Shown: positions 1 to 13,015 of the stretch, one piece after another
Layout of the letters: each line of letters starts with the position of its first letter
How positions within the stretch are numbered: the stretch's first letter is position 1
Origin: Rotaria macrura
Taxonomy: Eukaryota; Rotifera; Eurotatoria; Philodinida; Philodinidae
Length of the DNA stretch: 64,000 nt
Assembly: GCA_900239685.1 (NCBI GenBank)
Contig: OENT01000159.1
Coordinates: forward strand, 116,908-180,907
Reading direction: 5' to 3'
Position numbers and translations under genes: made by a program
Notes under the pieces: model-generated
Told to the model about the DNA's origin: nothing
Databases searched by the model: none
The model's input: the letters and a program-made list of their open reading frames with translations, nothing else

Positions 1-2
1 CT

Positions 3-110
3 TGTGTTACAGCTATAGGATTTCTCTACTCCTATATGCAAACTTACTCACCACTCTCAAAATCAGGTGGTTGGTATCCCATGGATGAAATCAAATATTT
101 CTATTTTTAA
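3..110 (+). CDS. possible C-terminal end of a gene cut by the left window edge
   Basis: A frame open from base 3 to a TAA at 108-110 encodes about 35 residues. It reads as a short hydrophobic stretch (AIGFLYSYMQTYSPLS) followed by a tail containing GGWYPMDEIKYFYF. The composition looks protein-like, resembling a last membrane helix with a short cytosolic tail, but I do not recognise the family. A second frame is also open across much of the same stretch, and a possible splice acceptor (ACAG) lies at 9-12, so the frame and exon start are uncertain. Confidence 0.3.
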   Translation, partial: CVTAIGFLYSYMQTYSPLSKSGGWYPMDEIKYFYF

Positions 111-2529
111 TCGAAAAATTTGAGTAGTCATTGATTATTTGAAAACAGATTTGATGTATTTGCGCCTAGCTACTGTGAATCAGCTTCACAACGAATAGAA
201 AAAAAATCCTTCATGAAAATTTTCTATAACAACATGAATAATAAAAAAATAAGATTAGTAAACTATTACAATAGTATGCTATTATTAATTATTTAACGAA
301 TCGTTCAACGACATTCTTTTCATTTGTATGATCCAAAACAAAATTATGTTTCGAGTACAAACTATTTTTTTTCTCTTGATGCAAAAATATTCTCTGCATA
401 AAATTTATCAATGAAACAAGACAGATTGAATATATTTTATTATGCACTGTTCAAGTAACACAGGGTTTGATTGTTGAACGAAATCTTTCATTACAAGAAA
501 TGATATATGAATGACGAAGAGTTAGTCGAACTTACTTATTAACATTGAATAGATATACTTATTTCAAGGTATCGTATTCCTCAGAGATAAAATCACAAAA
601 AGAAAGAGACGAAGACGATATGGTACATTGGCAACAATCTTTCAAATGTCAACCGTTTCTCGTGGGAAATATCGAGTTGTGTTGAAAAATTCTCTTCGAA
701 AAATTAGATATTCTTTACATGCCTGGAAAAAGAAGAATATCTATCAAAAAACGAACGATTTCTAGAAATATAACTTATTATTTTATCATCAACTGAATGC
801 ATTTAGGAAAGGAATTTTCTTTAACGGAATCGTATAATTTTATTTAAAAAAAAAAACAAAAAAAGAAAACGACACTCTCAAGTATTTTATTAATCACTAA
901 AATAGCAGCAGCAATGTAGTGTTTCACTTATGCTACCTTTAGAAATAAGATTAATGCATCTTTTTTTCTTTTCCTATAAAAAACACTTGATAAATATCCG
1001 TTAAGATATTTTCCATCATGAGTGGACACTCGATTTTATACATTGACATAGTGAAATAAAAATTGAAAGGCTAAGCAGGTGTTAATTGTACACTAGACTC
1101 CTTGTTAAAATGGTGTATGAAAATTAACGATGAGATCAATGAGACACCTTTTTAAAAAAAAGATATCTGATGGTTTCAAATACGAAATTAATTCATGAAA
1201 CAAATGAAATTTTTCATAATCATCAACATGAACATATTCAAGATGTCTCCTAATGTCAGTATCAGAAGGATGCGAGCATCTTGTCCTATGTGGTTATTAG
1301 ACGATTACTTTTAGTCTGCCAATACATATGATTGATATAGCGATCTTTTTCTCTTATATACATATATATATATATATACGTACGTATGTATAAACATTTC
1401 ATCTTGCTTGTGTCACATTGAGAAAGATTGCAAATCTTTTACTATCGTTATCATACATTAACTGTCACATAAATAGTTTTGCCGTCGATAAGTTCTTAAC
1501 ATTTTCTTTTTATCTGTTCGGTTAATTTACAATATTCTATTGTCACAATATTTTTCTATTTGTTTAACATCTGTACATGTGAATTTATCGTACACTATTA
1601 ATCTAATCTCTAAATTTATTTTTCATCTAAACATCATTTCCAGATTTAAATTTAAACTGTTTCTATGATACTGAAATCGCTTAATGTTTATTTCTTCTTT
1701 CATATAGTAAGTTAACACTATTGTTATAATATTCCTTTTCTCATTTCCTTGTATGTCGCCCGCCTCCATTTCATTCCCTTTAGATATATAAAAGGCCTAC
1801 ATTTGTTGATATTGCCGCAGGACATAAATAAAGAAAGAGAGCAAACAATATCTTCGTTCGATTGATATTGATTGTTATTTCGTATTTTCACATAAACAAT
1901 TACGGTTGAGAATTCTTCCTCTGTATGTATACATATATAGACTATCGATGTCATATGGTGTCGGCAAAATCAGCATATAAGTAGAAAGATATCTCTATAA
2001 TCATCATTTCACAAGAGAATTTAAACGTTTACTCATTCGTTTTTCTTTTTATTGTTCTACTTTTCATCTATTCATTGAAAATCATTTCAATTAATAGATG
2101 ATGCATATGGTTGACCTTTTTTGTTTTGTGTCTCGTACTCATACTAATCATGTTGAAATGAACAATTCAATCTACTTGATTTTCTACACAATCATTAATG
2201 CTCATATACATGGAAACTTTACATGTATATATTTATTTGTATGCGTATATATTAATGTATGTATGTATGTCATTACAAGTACACATATCTATTCATACAT
2301 ACTACCTTAAAAAGACAAGAATGACCGCTAGCAAGAATAGCAAACAGTGAATATATGTGTTATTGTTATCTTTTCATCGAGTTGTCATCATCGATGCTTG
2401 AAGAGCCTTGTTGCGGCTGGAGTCATGGACGATGTCTGTCTTTTTTGTGCATTTATTTGATTAAAACAATCTTCAATGAGTACGTATATTCTCATATATA
2501 CATATACATTTATTATATGAGAAAAAAAG

Positions 2530-2550
2530 AAGAGAGAGAGAGAGAGAGAG
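2530..2550. repeat. (GA)n microsatellite
   Basis: An almost pure GA dinucleotide run preceded by an A-rich tract. It is one of several dinucleotide arrays in the region before the Eph gene. Confidence 0.9.
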
Positions 2551-3792
2551 CAAGAACGAGACTCCATTACAATAGTGGCAAGGTTTCATGTCTGCATATC
2601 TTCAAAAATGAAAGTTATATGAAAAAAGCTCTTCAACTTTCAGAGAGTCACGCATCACAATTATTATAAAGTCAATCAAAAAGACTGACGGGCGAAAATA
2701 TCTAATATAGTGTTATTCTCAATTTACACCAATGCCTTTATTAGATATTCTTTTTCTCGTTTTTTGTTAATTGTTTTTTTTGCTGTTGAGTTAGATCGAT
2801 CGATCTAGCGATCTAGCAATGCTTCCAATCTGATAATCATCATCTTGACTTTTCAATTTGACAGTATTAATTAGTTTTTCTATTCAAGTGTGAATCCCAA
2901 TATGACACTGTTGCCTGTTGGCAAGTGAATATACAGTTCAACTCTTATTTCAGTATTAATCGAGTGTGACTTGTATGTTCAAATAATAGGTTCCACCTGC
3001 TTGTTCTCTACTGTTATTACTACTAGACAATAATTCAAGCTTGATAGAATTCTAGTAAATATCTAGTGATCGCTAACACGAGATTCGAATAGAAGCCTCA
3101 CAGAAGTTATGCTGTCATCTATCACGGATGATATGACCTTTGAAAAAACAATATGTAGATCCTCAGACATATGCATACACTATCGATTTTGTCGTTCTCT
3201 CCCGTTTTTTTTTGCATTCACAATCAGAAGCTTACATAAAGAGCAAAAAACTAAGAAGTTATACGCAGAACAGCAAAGAAGCAACTGCTGTATCATATCA
3301 CATTTGCTCGGCTTTTTTTACGTTACATATGGAATCTAGTTGCAATGTGGTAACAAGAAAATAGGTATTATAGGTATGTGCTCAAGGTCAAATCTTTGAT
3401 ATATATATCTGTATTGGTAGTCGAGGCTTTTTTTTCTCCTCATCTTTTGTCTCAATGTACATGTTGATCTATCAATATATTGTAATATAAGCGTGCCTGA
3501 TATGTCGTAAGGTGTTGTTTTATCGTTTTATTGCGTGCAGATCTCAAGGATTTCTCTTTGCATGAACGTGTGATAGAAATGTTTAATCGAACAGTTCATT
3601 TCGGACTGTTTGTTAGATTAAATGACTTATCACTAATAATGCCAAATTTTAAAAGACATTAAATCAATAAATAGAAAGAAGAAAGATGAAGTATTGAACA
3701 GGATCAAAGAATTTAATGACTAGACCAAACGAAATAAATATGGTAATTTTGACACATAGAGTGTGCACATATAATGATCATGTTTGTTACTT

Positions 3793-3812
3793 TGTGTGTG
3801 TGTGTGTGTGTG
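3793..3812. repeat. (TG)n microsatellite
   Basis: A pure GT/TG dinucleotide run of about 20 bases in non-coding DNA. Confidence 0.9.
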
Positions 3813-4982
3813 CGCATAGATTGATTTGAAAAGGTGCATCCGTATTGAGAAGAGATAATGTATATGTATAAACAAATACAAAAGAAAAGATGCTCAACTC
3901 TCATCTCTTCTTCTTCTTTCTTTTTGTTCTTCATCGGTTTTTTTTTTGTTTTATCTCTGTTCAGCATCAAATTTGTAGATTGAAGAGAAGAAAAGAGACA
4001 AAGCAAACTCAATCGTAGTTACTTCAATTGACATCCGGCTTGCTCTATGCATGAGCACTTCATTTCCACATCGTCGCATATACCACAAATGCAATTGATC
4101 AATTGAAACGATAACGGTAAGTAATGAAGGAAGTGCACTATTCTATATGAAAAAAACTAAATTCATCGAAAAGAGAAAAATATAATAGCATTTAAGAATC
4201 CATACGAAACTAAGGACCTTGCTATTACAAAAAAAAAGCATTTTTCCTCGCATTTTAAATATTATTTTTCTTTATGATTAGGAAAATTTCGTTACTTTTT
4301 TGTTTGTTCATCATCAAAGTTTGCACTTGGTCGAGTCTGTTATTGTTTGACCTTGTATGCTTGAAACGAAAAGGCACATATAGTGTAGCTATTTCGTTTG
4401 CATGTATATTCTACGTGATTCGAACAATCATCATACCGCTATATCTAGCAAACATTTGCATCTCCTCCTGTATTTGTCTAATATGTACAGAAAAGATATT
4501 AGGCTTCCTTCCATTTTCGCACTCTATTCATTAAAAGAAAAAAAGATACTTATATGTTTAATCAATCGAATGGACATGTATATATATATATATATACACA
4601 TACATTCACAATATAGTAATTTTTCAAAGGTATCAAGAGTGTTATTTTTGAAAATACGTACACCCCCCCCCTCCACACACACACACACATAAAAAAGAAA
4701 TGTTCATCTTTATTTCTTGTCTATGTTATTATCACTGTATAAGTCGGAAGTTCAATCATTTTAATAATTGTCACGGTGAGAATTATACACAGCAGTAAGA
4801 CTAATCAGTTAGACGCTGTCCTCAACATATACATGCTGTGTGAATGAGCCAGATGGCTGCCGACACACACACGAACAACAACATAAAATGAGTGAATTAG
4901 AAAGTTCTATTTCGTTTGCTATTGGCATCATAACAAGATGATTAGACACCGATTGATAGACTTTAATAAATGCATATATATC

Positions 4983-5007
4983 TATATATATATATATATA
5001 TATATAT
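4983..5007. repeat. (TA)n microsatellite
   Basis: A pure TA dinucleotide run of about 25 bases. Similar shorter runs occur near 1361, 4577 and 6227. Confidence 0.9.
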
Positions 5008-6713
5008 CGATGTGAGTGAACAAGTGACCAAGTTGAATTATTTAAACAGAAAGAGTTAAAGTCAAGATATTTCTTTTTCACCTTATCGGTCCGAACGAAG
5101 TTCATCAACAAACGAAAGAACAGATGTACTCATGTTATCGCATTCTCTACTATATCCTATGGATAAGTAAAGAGAAAGTTATGTAAGCATCATTGATCGA
5201 CGACAACAACGACAACAATTAAAAAATCCGTACATGACAATTGTTTGTTCATTCACATCCTAACGAAGGTAATTGTTCTTCTATACATAGAAAAAAGTAA
5301 TTGAGCATACTGAGATTCTTCTTTTTTTGTTTTCTCGATGCATATAAGCACACATACACACACATTTATATGTATATGTATGTATTACCAAAGTTATTAG
5401 AGAACTCTATTGAAGATTCATACTCTTCATTGATCTTCTCTCTCTCTTCATTTTCTTTGTTGCTTTGCTTCTATTGTTCAGTCACCATCTCTAGTACGTA
5501 GATCGAAAATTGATTCTCTCTTGAGGATGATCGTGCCGTAATCGCTGCATCGTCATTGTTGATAACAAAAGAACAGATCTGTCTTCACATCCTTATATCA
5601 TTGAACGGATAAGTTAGATCATTTTTCGTTCCTATTGACATACAAAATTTTCTCTTCATGAAAGACAAAAAAAACCCAAAACCTATCATCACATACAACT
5701 GTGATGACAATACAAAACAAAAAAACGACTCTTACTGATTATGTAATCGATGAGTTTTTCGCATATGCACAAGTATTTATTGTCAAATAGAGGAAAAAAA
5801 GATTGTCAAACACATGAAACCTAATTGATAAACGTGTAAACTCGAGAGAGAGAGAGAGAGAAAAACACACTGCGGCCAATAGCGTGAAGGGCCTCGACGC
5901 ATGATTGTGCGTTTTGCCGACATCACATCACACTAACAAATGTGATCGTGTGTGAAATAAAATTACGCTAACCGTCACTATTATTTTTATTCAAATTGTG
6001 TAACGCTATATATAAATGTATTTTTATGGAGAATAGATTGAGGCAAATAATGTGATAATAACATTGTTCGCTGCTTTTTATTGGTATCGGTGTATTACAT
6101 GAATTATTCCCTTAAAAGTTAACTGTTAGAATCATTGTCTCAGAATTCATTAGAAATAGAATAGGACATCTTTTTTTTATGAAGTAAAAATACATTTTTT
6201 TTTTGACATTTGAGACACTGTGTTTATATATATATATATATAATATGTATATGTAGATTCTGCCATTAGATGAACATCGAGCCACATTATCGGAAATATG
6301 ACAGTCGTCATCTCTTTCGTGCGCACTCCACATATGTATATATATGTATGTATGTGTATATGTGTGCACTCGGGCGTCGGTCAGCTTCTGTTTGTCTGTC
6401 GTTTCTTTTTTTCTCCTTTTCTATACATGCTATTGCTCAGAGCGAAGAGAAAAGAAAGAGAAAGGAAATTCGATGATGTCTATTCTATGGCATCGCGAAA
6501 CATATAGAGAGAAAAAAGAGAAAGCTCAAAAATCAGTATATAGAAGAGGGACAGGGAGAAAGAACGCGCATTACCAGTTATTCATTCTTTTTTTTTTCTT
6601 CTCTTCTGTTTTATAGTTTCTCTCTCCCATCATCTGCCAACTGTATATGTGTATAAGCAATAGTTGATGCTTATTGAAAGATTACGACAATTGTCAAGTT
6701 TTGTTATTCGACA

Positions 6714-9700
6714 ATGATTATGAAATTATGTATTTTTATTTTAATTTGTTTTATTTATTCATTTGTACGAGCAACAAAAGAAGGTAGGACAACAGGATCT
6801 AAATGTTTGCATATGTCAATAAACACTAACTATCTTCGGTCTTGTTTTCTTTAGTTGTTTTATTAGATACACGTGAAGCTCGTGATTATCTTAATTGGGA
6901 TAAAACATCAAATAATGGAAATTTAAATGATGGATGGGGTGAATTAAGTTTTGAGGCTAAAATGTTTCCAAGTCTTTTATTATCATTATCAACATCAACA
7001 CTATGGCGTACACAATATGTATGTGATATAACATCTGAACGACATGTTGACAATTGGTTACGTTCACCTTACTTTAAACGTCAACAAGCGCAACGAATAG
7101 AAATTGAACTTGGCTTTTCTATTCGTGATTGTTCAACGTTTCAAACACCAAATGAAATACGTTCATGTCGAGAAACATTCGAACTGTATATACACGAAAG
7201 TGATTATGAAGACAATGATCTTTTATGGTCATCATATAAATTAGTTGATATTATTGCTGGAAATCGTTTTACATCGAGTAATTACGGTAGTCAATTATCG
7301 TCTTCATCAACATCATCGAATGGAAATAATCTAACTGTTAATGTTAAAACTCGTGGTATATCTGTAAATAGACATGGTTTTTATATTGCATTTCGTGATC
7401 AAGGTGCATGTGTATCATTATTATATGTTAAAATCTTTTATCGCCTATGTCAAGATACAACAATAGGTCTTGTACATTTTCCTGAAACACCGACGGGTGC
7501 ACATTTAACAGATATTGTTGAACGTCATGGCATATGTACAATTAATTCAAAAACTATTCATAAACCGTTAGGTTTTTGTAAAGGAAATGGTATTGAATTT
7601 TATTAGTGCTTAGGATTTTTATTTTTGTTTCTTGTTAATACCTATGAAATTTTTCTTAGGTGAATGGGCATTTCAAGAAACATCATTACGTGATAGTTGT
7701 CATTGTCAAGATGGTTATGAACTTCTTATTGATAATAATAATAATAAGAATAATGGTATTCTATCTCGTGCCATATGCAAGGGTAAGTACATAAAAAGAG
7801 ACATAACTTGTTCAAGATTAGATCAAATTAGCTTCATTCAACTCTTGCCATTGATGAAGTTGTTCGATATAATACATAGTTGAAATTTGTCAAAATAACA
7901 TGTCTCATTCACCCTTGAGGCTAGCATCTACACATACGTGTTCAGGTGACCTTCTTTCTAATTCTATGCATGTATGAACATTGTCGTTGTACGCTCTATC
8001 CATATAATTAACTTTGACTACTAGTGTCCTGAGTTTCTTTTTTCTTTCTTTTTTTACATTTTACAGAAGAATGGAAACATTCTACATTCATTCACCTGTC
8101 GCACACCTTTTCATCCGCCCTCATTCATTGAAATACATACGGTCTAACGAGCTTGTCAACTCACACCATCTGGGAGAGACAGACATATACAAAAAAAAAT
8201 GTATCCATTTTAACTGTAATCATTGCGGCATTAGACACAAAAAAAAAGAAGAAGAAGAATGAATATAAGAGTATTTATGAACATGTACATACACACTTGA
8301 ACGAGAAAAAAAAGCACGAACAGATGGCATTCACGTCTCGTCTTGCCCTCTTCTTTCTTAAAGACACCGAAAAAAAAAGAAACATATTTCCTTTGTTTTT
8401 TTTCTTTCAAGCTTGCTCCATTGGAACGTTTAAGTCAACAATTAACAATAATCATCGATGTGAACGATGTCCATTAAATAGCCATACGAAAGATAAAGGT
8501 GCATCATCTTGTATATGTAATGACGGATTTTTTCGTCTTAATACATCATTAACGAATTCACCTTGCATCGGTAAATCAGCATAGTTTATTAAAATTTGCG
8601 AATCCTCTCATCGTTCTTTATTTTTCTAACTATTAAATAGGAAGTCCTATTGAACCACAAAATGTAACCGTTGATGATATAGATCAAGCTTCAATTAGAA
8701 TTTCTTGGAAGCGAGCTTTAGACGATTCAAATGATATTGTCTATCGTATTGAATGTAATCGGTTAGTTGAAGGTCGTTTAGTACCTTGCGAATCTTACAT
8801 AACTTATCAACCGAATCGTACGTTTATCAATGGAACAAAGTATGCAAAAAAAGCAAACAGAAACACTTCTGTTCTTTTTCTTTTACAATAAAATGAATCC
8901 TTTCTAAATCTAGTGTGCAAATTTTGGGTCTCGATGCCGATACAAACTATAATATCGAAATCTATGCTGAACATATTACTACACATTTATTGAGTAAATC
9001 AGTTGATTTATCTTTTACAACGAAACGGCCAAGTATGTCTAAAACATAAAAGTTTTTTTTTTCTTTTTTCTATTCAAGAGATTTCTTTTTTTGCTTTTCT
9101 GTCTAGTCCCAAAATTAATTCGTGACATAAATATTCGACGAACATCATTGAATACAATATTAATAACATGGTCATCGAATGACTTCGATCATTATCAAAT
9201 ACGTTATTGGTCATTAATAGATGAAAATAAAAAATTTCTTGTAACACTTCTCTATAATAATTTTACATTAATAACCCAAACAGATAATTATAAATTTCAA
9301 ATACGTGGCCATACACGGTTTGGGTGGAGTTTGTATACGCAAGAAAAAATTTTTTCGTTAAGTTCAATGTTAATCGATGAACAATATCTGGCAAATGTGA
9401 AACTAGCAGATGTTACAACAAAATTTGTTGATAATAAATTTATACTTCTTATTGGTCCATTTATTATTCTTACATTACTCGTGACAGTTATTATTTTAGC
9501 ATTTATTTATTCAAAAAAGTAAAATTAACAATGAAATATCTAGTTCTATATTTGCTTTCAAATCATTTAGAAGACGATCGTGTCGAATGAAAACAGCCAG
9601 TGATTGTGAATCATTAGACTATCAAAAACGACAAGGTTCGTATAGAGTGTTTTTCTCGAATGTTATCTGTGTGTATTTCATGAGTAAGTGGGATCATAGT

Positions 9701-12700
9701 ACTTACAGGTGCCTATCGGCCAATGATGTTACGCTATACAAGTAATCCAACAAACCAAACTATAACTCAATGTAAATCATTGGTCTTTTCCTATTTTTAG
9801 TTTGCATCTTTAACTTTTTTTGCTTTTCTTTATATATATGTATCTTGCTTTTTGTAGACTTTACATTTCTTTTAAACATGCTTATCATCTTCTTATTTCT
9901 AGTGAGTGGTCATTATGGGCCTGATGCATTCTTCAATTCTGGCTGTAAGTGTTTGCTAGTGTGTGTGTGTGTGTGTGTGTGTATGTATGATTATATTCTT
10001 GAACCACTCGATTAATCATTAGAAATTGTCTTGCTTACGTTGACCTTGACATTTTACCAAAAGGCAACAAGATTGATTGAACAAGTGGTTTTTTTCATTT
10101 CCCTTAATACAAAGATGAAGACAAAGATCTTAGTATTAGATAATTAATTTATTTGTGTTTCTAGGGTCAGCACCATTATGGCCTCCGATACCTATAACAG
10201 CAAAAACATACATCGATCCTCATACAGTTCGTAGGATTTGTCTATCAAAAGTTTAATTTTCATTGTTCATTATTTAGTATGAAGATCCAACAAAAGCAGT
10301 CAAAGATTTTGCACGAGAATTAGATCCGAATCTAATCGTTATTGAATCAGTCATCGGGGGAGGTATGTATTCATGATTAAAATCAATGTATGCATGCGTG
10401 CTAGTCAGTAATCTTAAAGTTTACATTATGTAATAATATATCCTAGCTTGTTTTATTTAATTTCCATCGTTCACATATGAGAGTAGAGGATGGTTCGTTC
10501 GAGAAAGAGAATGCGAACAAAAGAGAAGTCTGTTATTGATGCACATTCGGTCAATCAACAAAAGTTGCTTCTACATCTACTATCAGACTTACGTAAATTC
10601 ATTGCACTGATGAGAAAGGACGGCTGTCGAGAGACTATCATCACGCCATAGATCATTTTGGGTGGAGAAGAACAAACAGATTGTTCAGCATTAAAGATAA
10701 TATGTGTCACTTGCATCATCATTATATATATAATACTGTACATGTATATGTATCTCATGCGTTTTCTTTTGTTGTTTTTATAAGGTGAATTCGGTGATGT
10801 CTGTCGGGGAAAACTACGGAAACCAAATTTAATGAAAGATGTACCAGTTGCAATAAAAACGTTGAAGCAAGGTGCAACAGAAAAAACTCGTCTTGACTTT
10901 CTCTCCGAAGCAAGCATTATGGGACAATTTGATGATGAAAATGTTATATATTTGGAAGGTGTCGTCACTAAACATCATCCCATCATGATTGTAACTGAAT
11001 ATATGGAAAATGGTTCATTAGATACATATCTTCGAGTAAATAATTTAGACAAAAAAAGAAATGAAAGGAATGTCAATGGAATTTTTGCTACGTGAAATTT
11101 ATTTAGGCTAATGAAGGAAACAAATGTCTCGATGCCTTACAATTAACACGAATGTTACGTGGTATTGCATCTGGAATGAAATATTTATCAGACATGAAAT
11201 ATGTTCATAGAGTAAATGAAATGAAAGAAAGATAATTTGAAGAAAAAAGAATGTTTTTATTTATTTTTATTCAATTAGGATTTAGCAGCACGAAATATTC
11301 TTGTAAATAAAGATCTTGTATGTAAAGTAGCCGATTTCGGTTTAAGTCGTGAAATAGATGAAGGTGATAGTTACACAACCAAAGGTGGAAAAATTCCTAT
11401 ACGTTGGACAGCTATTGAAGCAATTGATTATCGAAAATTTACATCAGCATCTGATGTATGGAGTTTTGGTGTTTTATGTTGGGAAGTTGTTTCATTTGGT
11501 GAAAGACCATTTTGGAATTGGTCGAACCAAGATGTTATTAAAGCTATTAAGAATTCTTATCGTCTTCCACCACCTATGGTTCGTATACGAAAATGACAAA
11601 CAAGAATTAATCAAACATAGTATATTGAACATTTACATTTTAGGGCTGTCCCGATGTATTGTATAAATTAATGCTAATGTGCTGGAATGAAGAATATCTA
11701 GAAAGACCTAAATTTGTTGATATTGTTCAACAACTAACACAATTTATTCAACTACCTAGTCGTCTTATTTCACTAGCAAAACAAAGGTAGGGAAATAGAA
11801 CTCTTGAGTTTTAATAAAACATAATTGAAAAAGAAATGTAGAAACATATAAGTGGAGATTTAGATCTCACATAAAAGATGATAGACATTACTAACGGTGA
11901 CCCATCAAATAGGTGACAGATACGTTACAAACGCTTGATTATTGACAAGAAAGACATTTTATGGATGACACATCATAGATAAGACAGATATCATTTGCAA
12001 TATCTCTCTCTCAGCACAAACCATGACATATACTTTAACAACACACACCTCCTCGTCCACACACTTGTCAATCGGAGATTACAGAGTGCTTTGAGACTGT
12101 CGATTCACCCTGTTCTAGATGCAGACCCAAGTAAAACTGGGCATCTGAATTTACTCGTGATTAGACACGTGTTCATTTTTCTACTGCGTTATGATATCTT
12201 TGACATGCACGAATATCAGAAGAATCGATATGTTTATTAATTGTTCACTGAGTCTCAAAAAACACATTCAACATACGAATCTTTCTTGTTGCTCACTTTT
12301 CAAAATCAATCAATGCTGAACCATTTTGAAATTTCTGCATAATCGAAACAAGCATAATGTCAATGATAGCAAAAGGTTTCGAGAGTAGTTCGTTCATTAA
12401 AAAAAAATTGAATAAGCAAGAATGAATCATTTGAAAGCGTGAGATGCAGCTTTTGTATTGATGTAGTCGATCCAAAGTTGAGAAGATTGTAGTGTGTTTT
12501 ATAGATCGTACATCCATAGCATCTCGTGATAATATATATCAACTATTTCCTAATGACATTTCACAGGGATTAGATTAAGCGTTTGTCAATAAACATGTAT
12601 ATGTCGAGAAATAGATCGAATAGAACAATCTTCTCATAATGAACAACATTTGTTAAATCATAATTTAAGTATCCATTATCGCTTCCTTTTTTATTTTATT

Positions 12701-13015
12701 TTTGATCAATTTTTGTTTTATAGATTTGTTTTTGTCAATCATCCAGATCAACCTAATTTTGCTCAAGTTACATCCATTATTGATTGGCTACATAATTTAC
12801 AACTTGATCGGTTAATAAGACTGTTTCTTAGTGCTGGTTATTCGAATCTATCACAAATATGCCATTTCAATCAATCAGATGTACATGATATAGTTGGAAA
12901 TAGTATAACACTTGATGAACAAACACGTTTATTAGATGCATTAAAACATATACGATCTCAATTGGTATTGATTTCATCGAAATCATTGTTGCCTGGTGAA
13001 GGTTATCTTGTGTAA
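6714..13015 (+). CDS. Eph receptor tyrosine kinase, complete, 17 exons
   Basis: Membrane receptor for ephrins, used in contact-dependent repulsion and cell positioning. Exons: 6714-6783, 6855-7589, 7660-7782, 8412-8570, 8641-8839, 8914-9032, 9107-9518, 9571-9635, 9709-9771, 9903-9944, 10165-10226, 10278-10362, 10785-11035, 11107-11211, 11279-11578, 11644-11786, 12724-13015 (3225 nt, 1074 aa). The order is signal peptide (1-20), ephrin-binding domain (about 25-215, [36 protein letters not shown]), Cys-rich region (about 270-362), two FN3 domains (about 364-570), TM helix (about 580-603), juxtamembrane tyrosines (TYIDPHTYEDP), kinase and C-terminal SAM. Kinase motifs are intact: IGGGEFGDV loop, VAIK (K about 736), HRDLAARN and DFG. 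The C-terminus GYLV could bind PDZ domains. The start is the first ATG before the signal peptide. A poly(A) signal AATAAA lies at 13487-13492. EphA versus EphB cannot be decided. Confidence 0.95.
9959..9983. repeat. (TG)n microsatellite inside an Eph intron
   Basis: A pure TG run directly after the donor of the intron following the exon that ends at 9944. Confidence 0.9.
11787..12723 (+). other. 0.94 kb last intron of the Eph gene
   Basis: Longest intron of this gene. It begins GTAGGG and ends TTTTATAG, and separates the kinase-end exon from the single exon carrying the SAM domain. Small frames inside it show no protein similarity. Confidence 0.8.

Larger units (their letters stand above)
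111..6713. other. 6.6 kb non-coding, microsatellite-rich region upstream of the Eph gene
   Basis: No open frame here resembles a protein; the frames that exist are translations of TA, TG, GA and poly-T/A tracts. The clearest arrays are TA near 1361-1378, GA at about 2530-2550, TG at about 3793-3812, TA at about 4577-4594 and 4983-5007, GA at about 5843-5860 and TA at about 6227-6242. It may hold the promoter, 5' UTR or enhancers of the Eph gene, but no specific element can be named. Confidence 0.6.

Noticed and set aside
4273..4692. Overlapping frames of 86 and 96 codons upstream of the Eph gene
   Set aside because: They translate TA/CA repeats and T-rich DNA; no start context or similarity.
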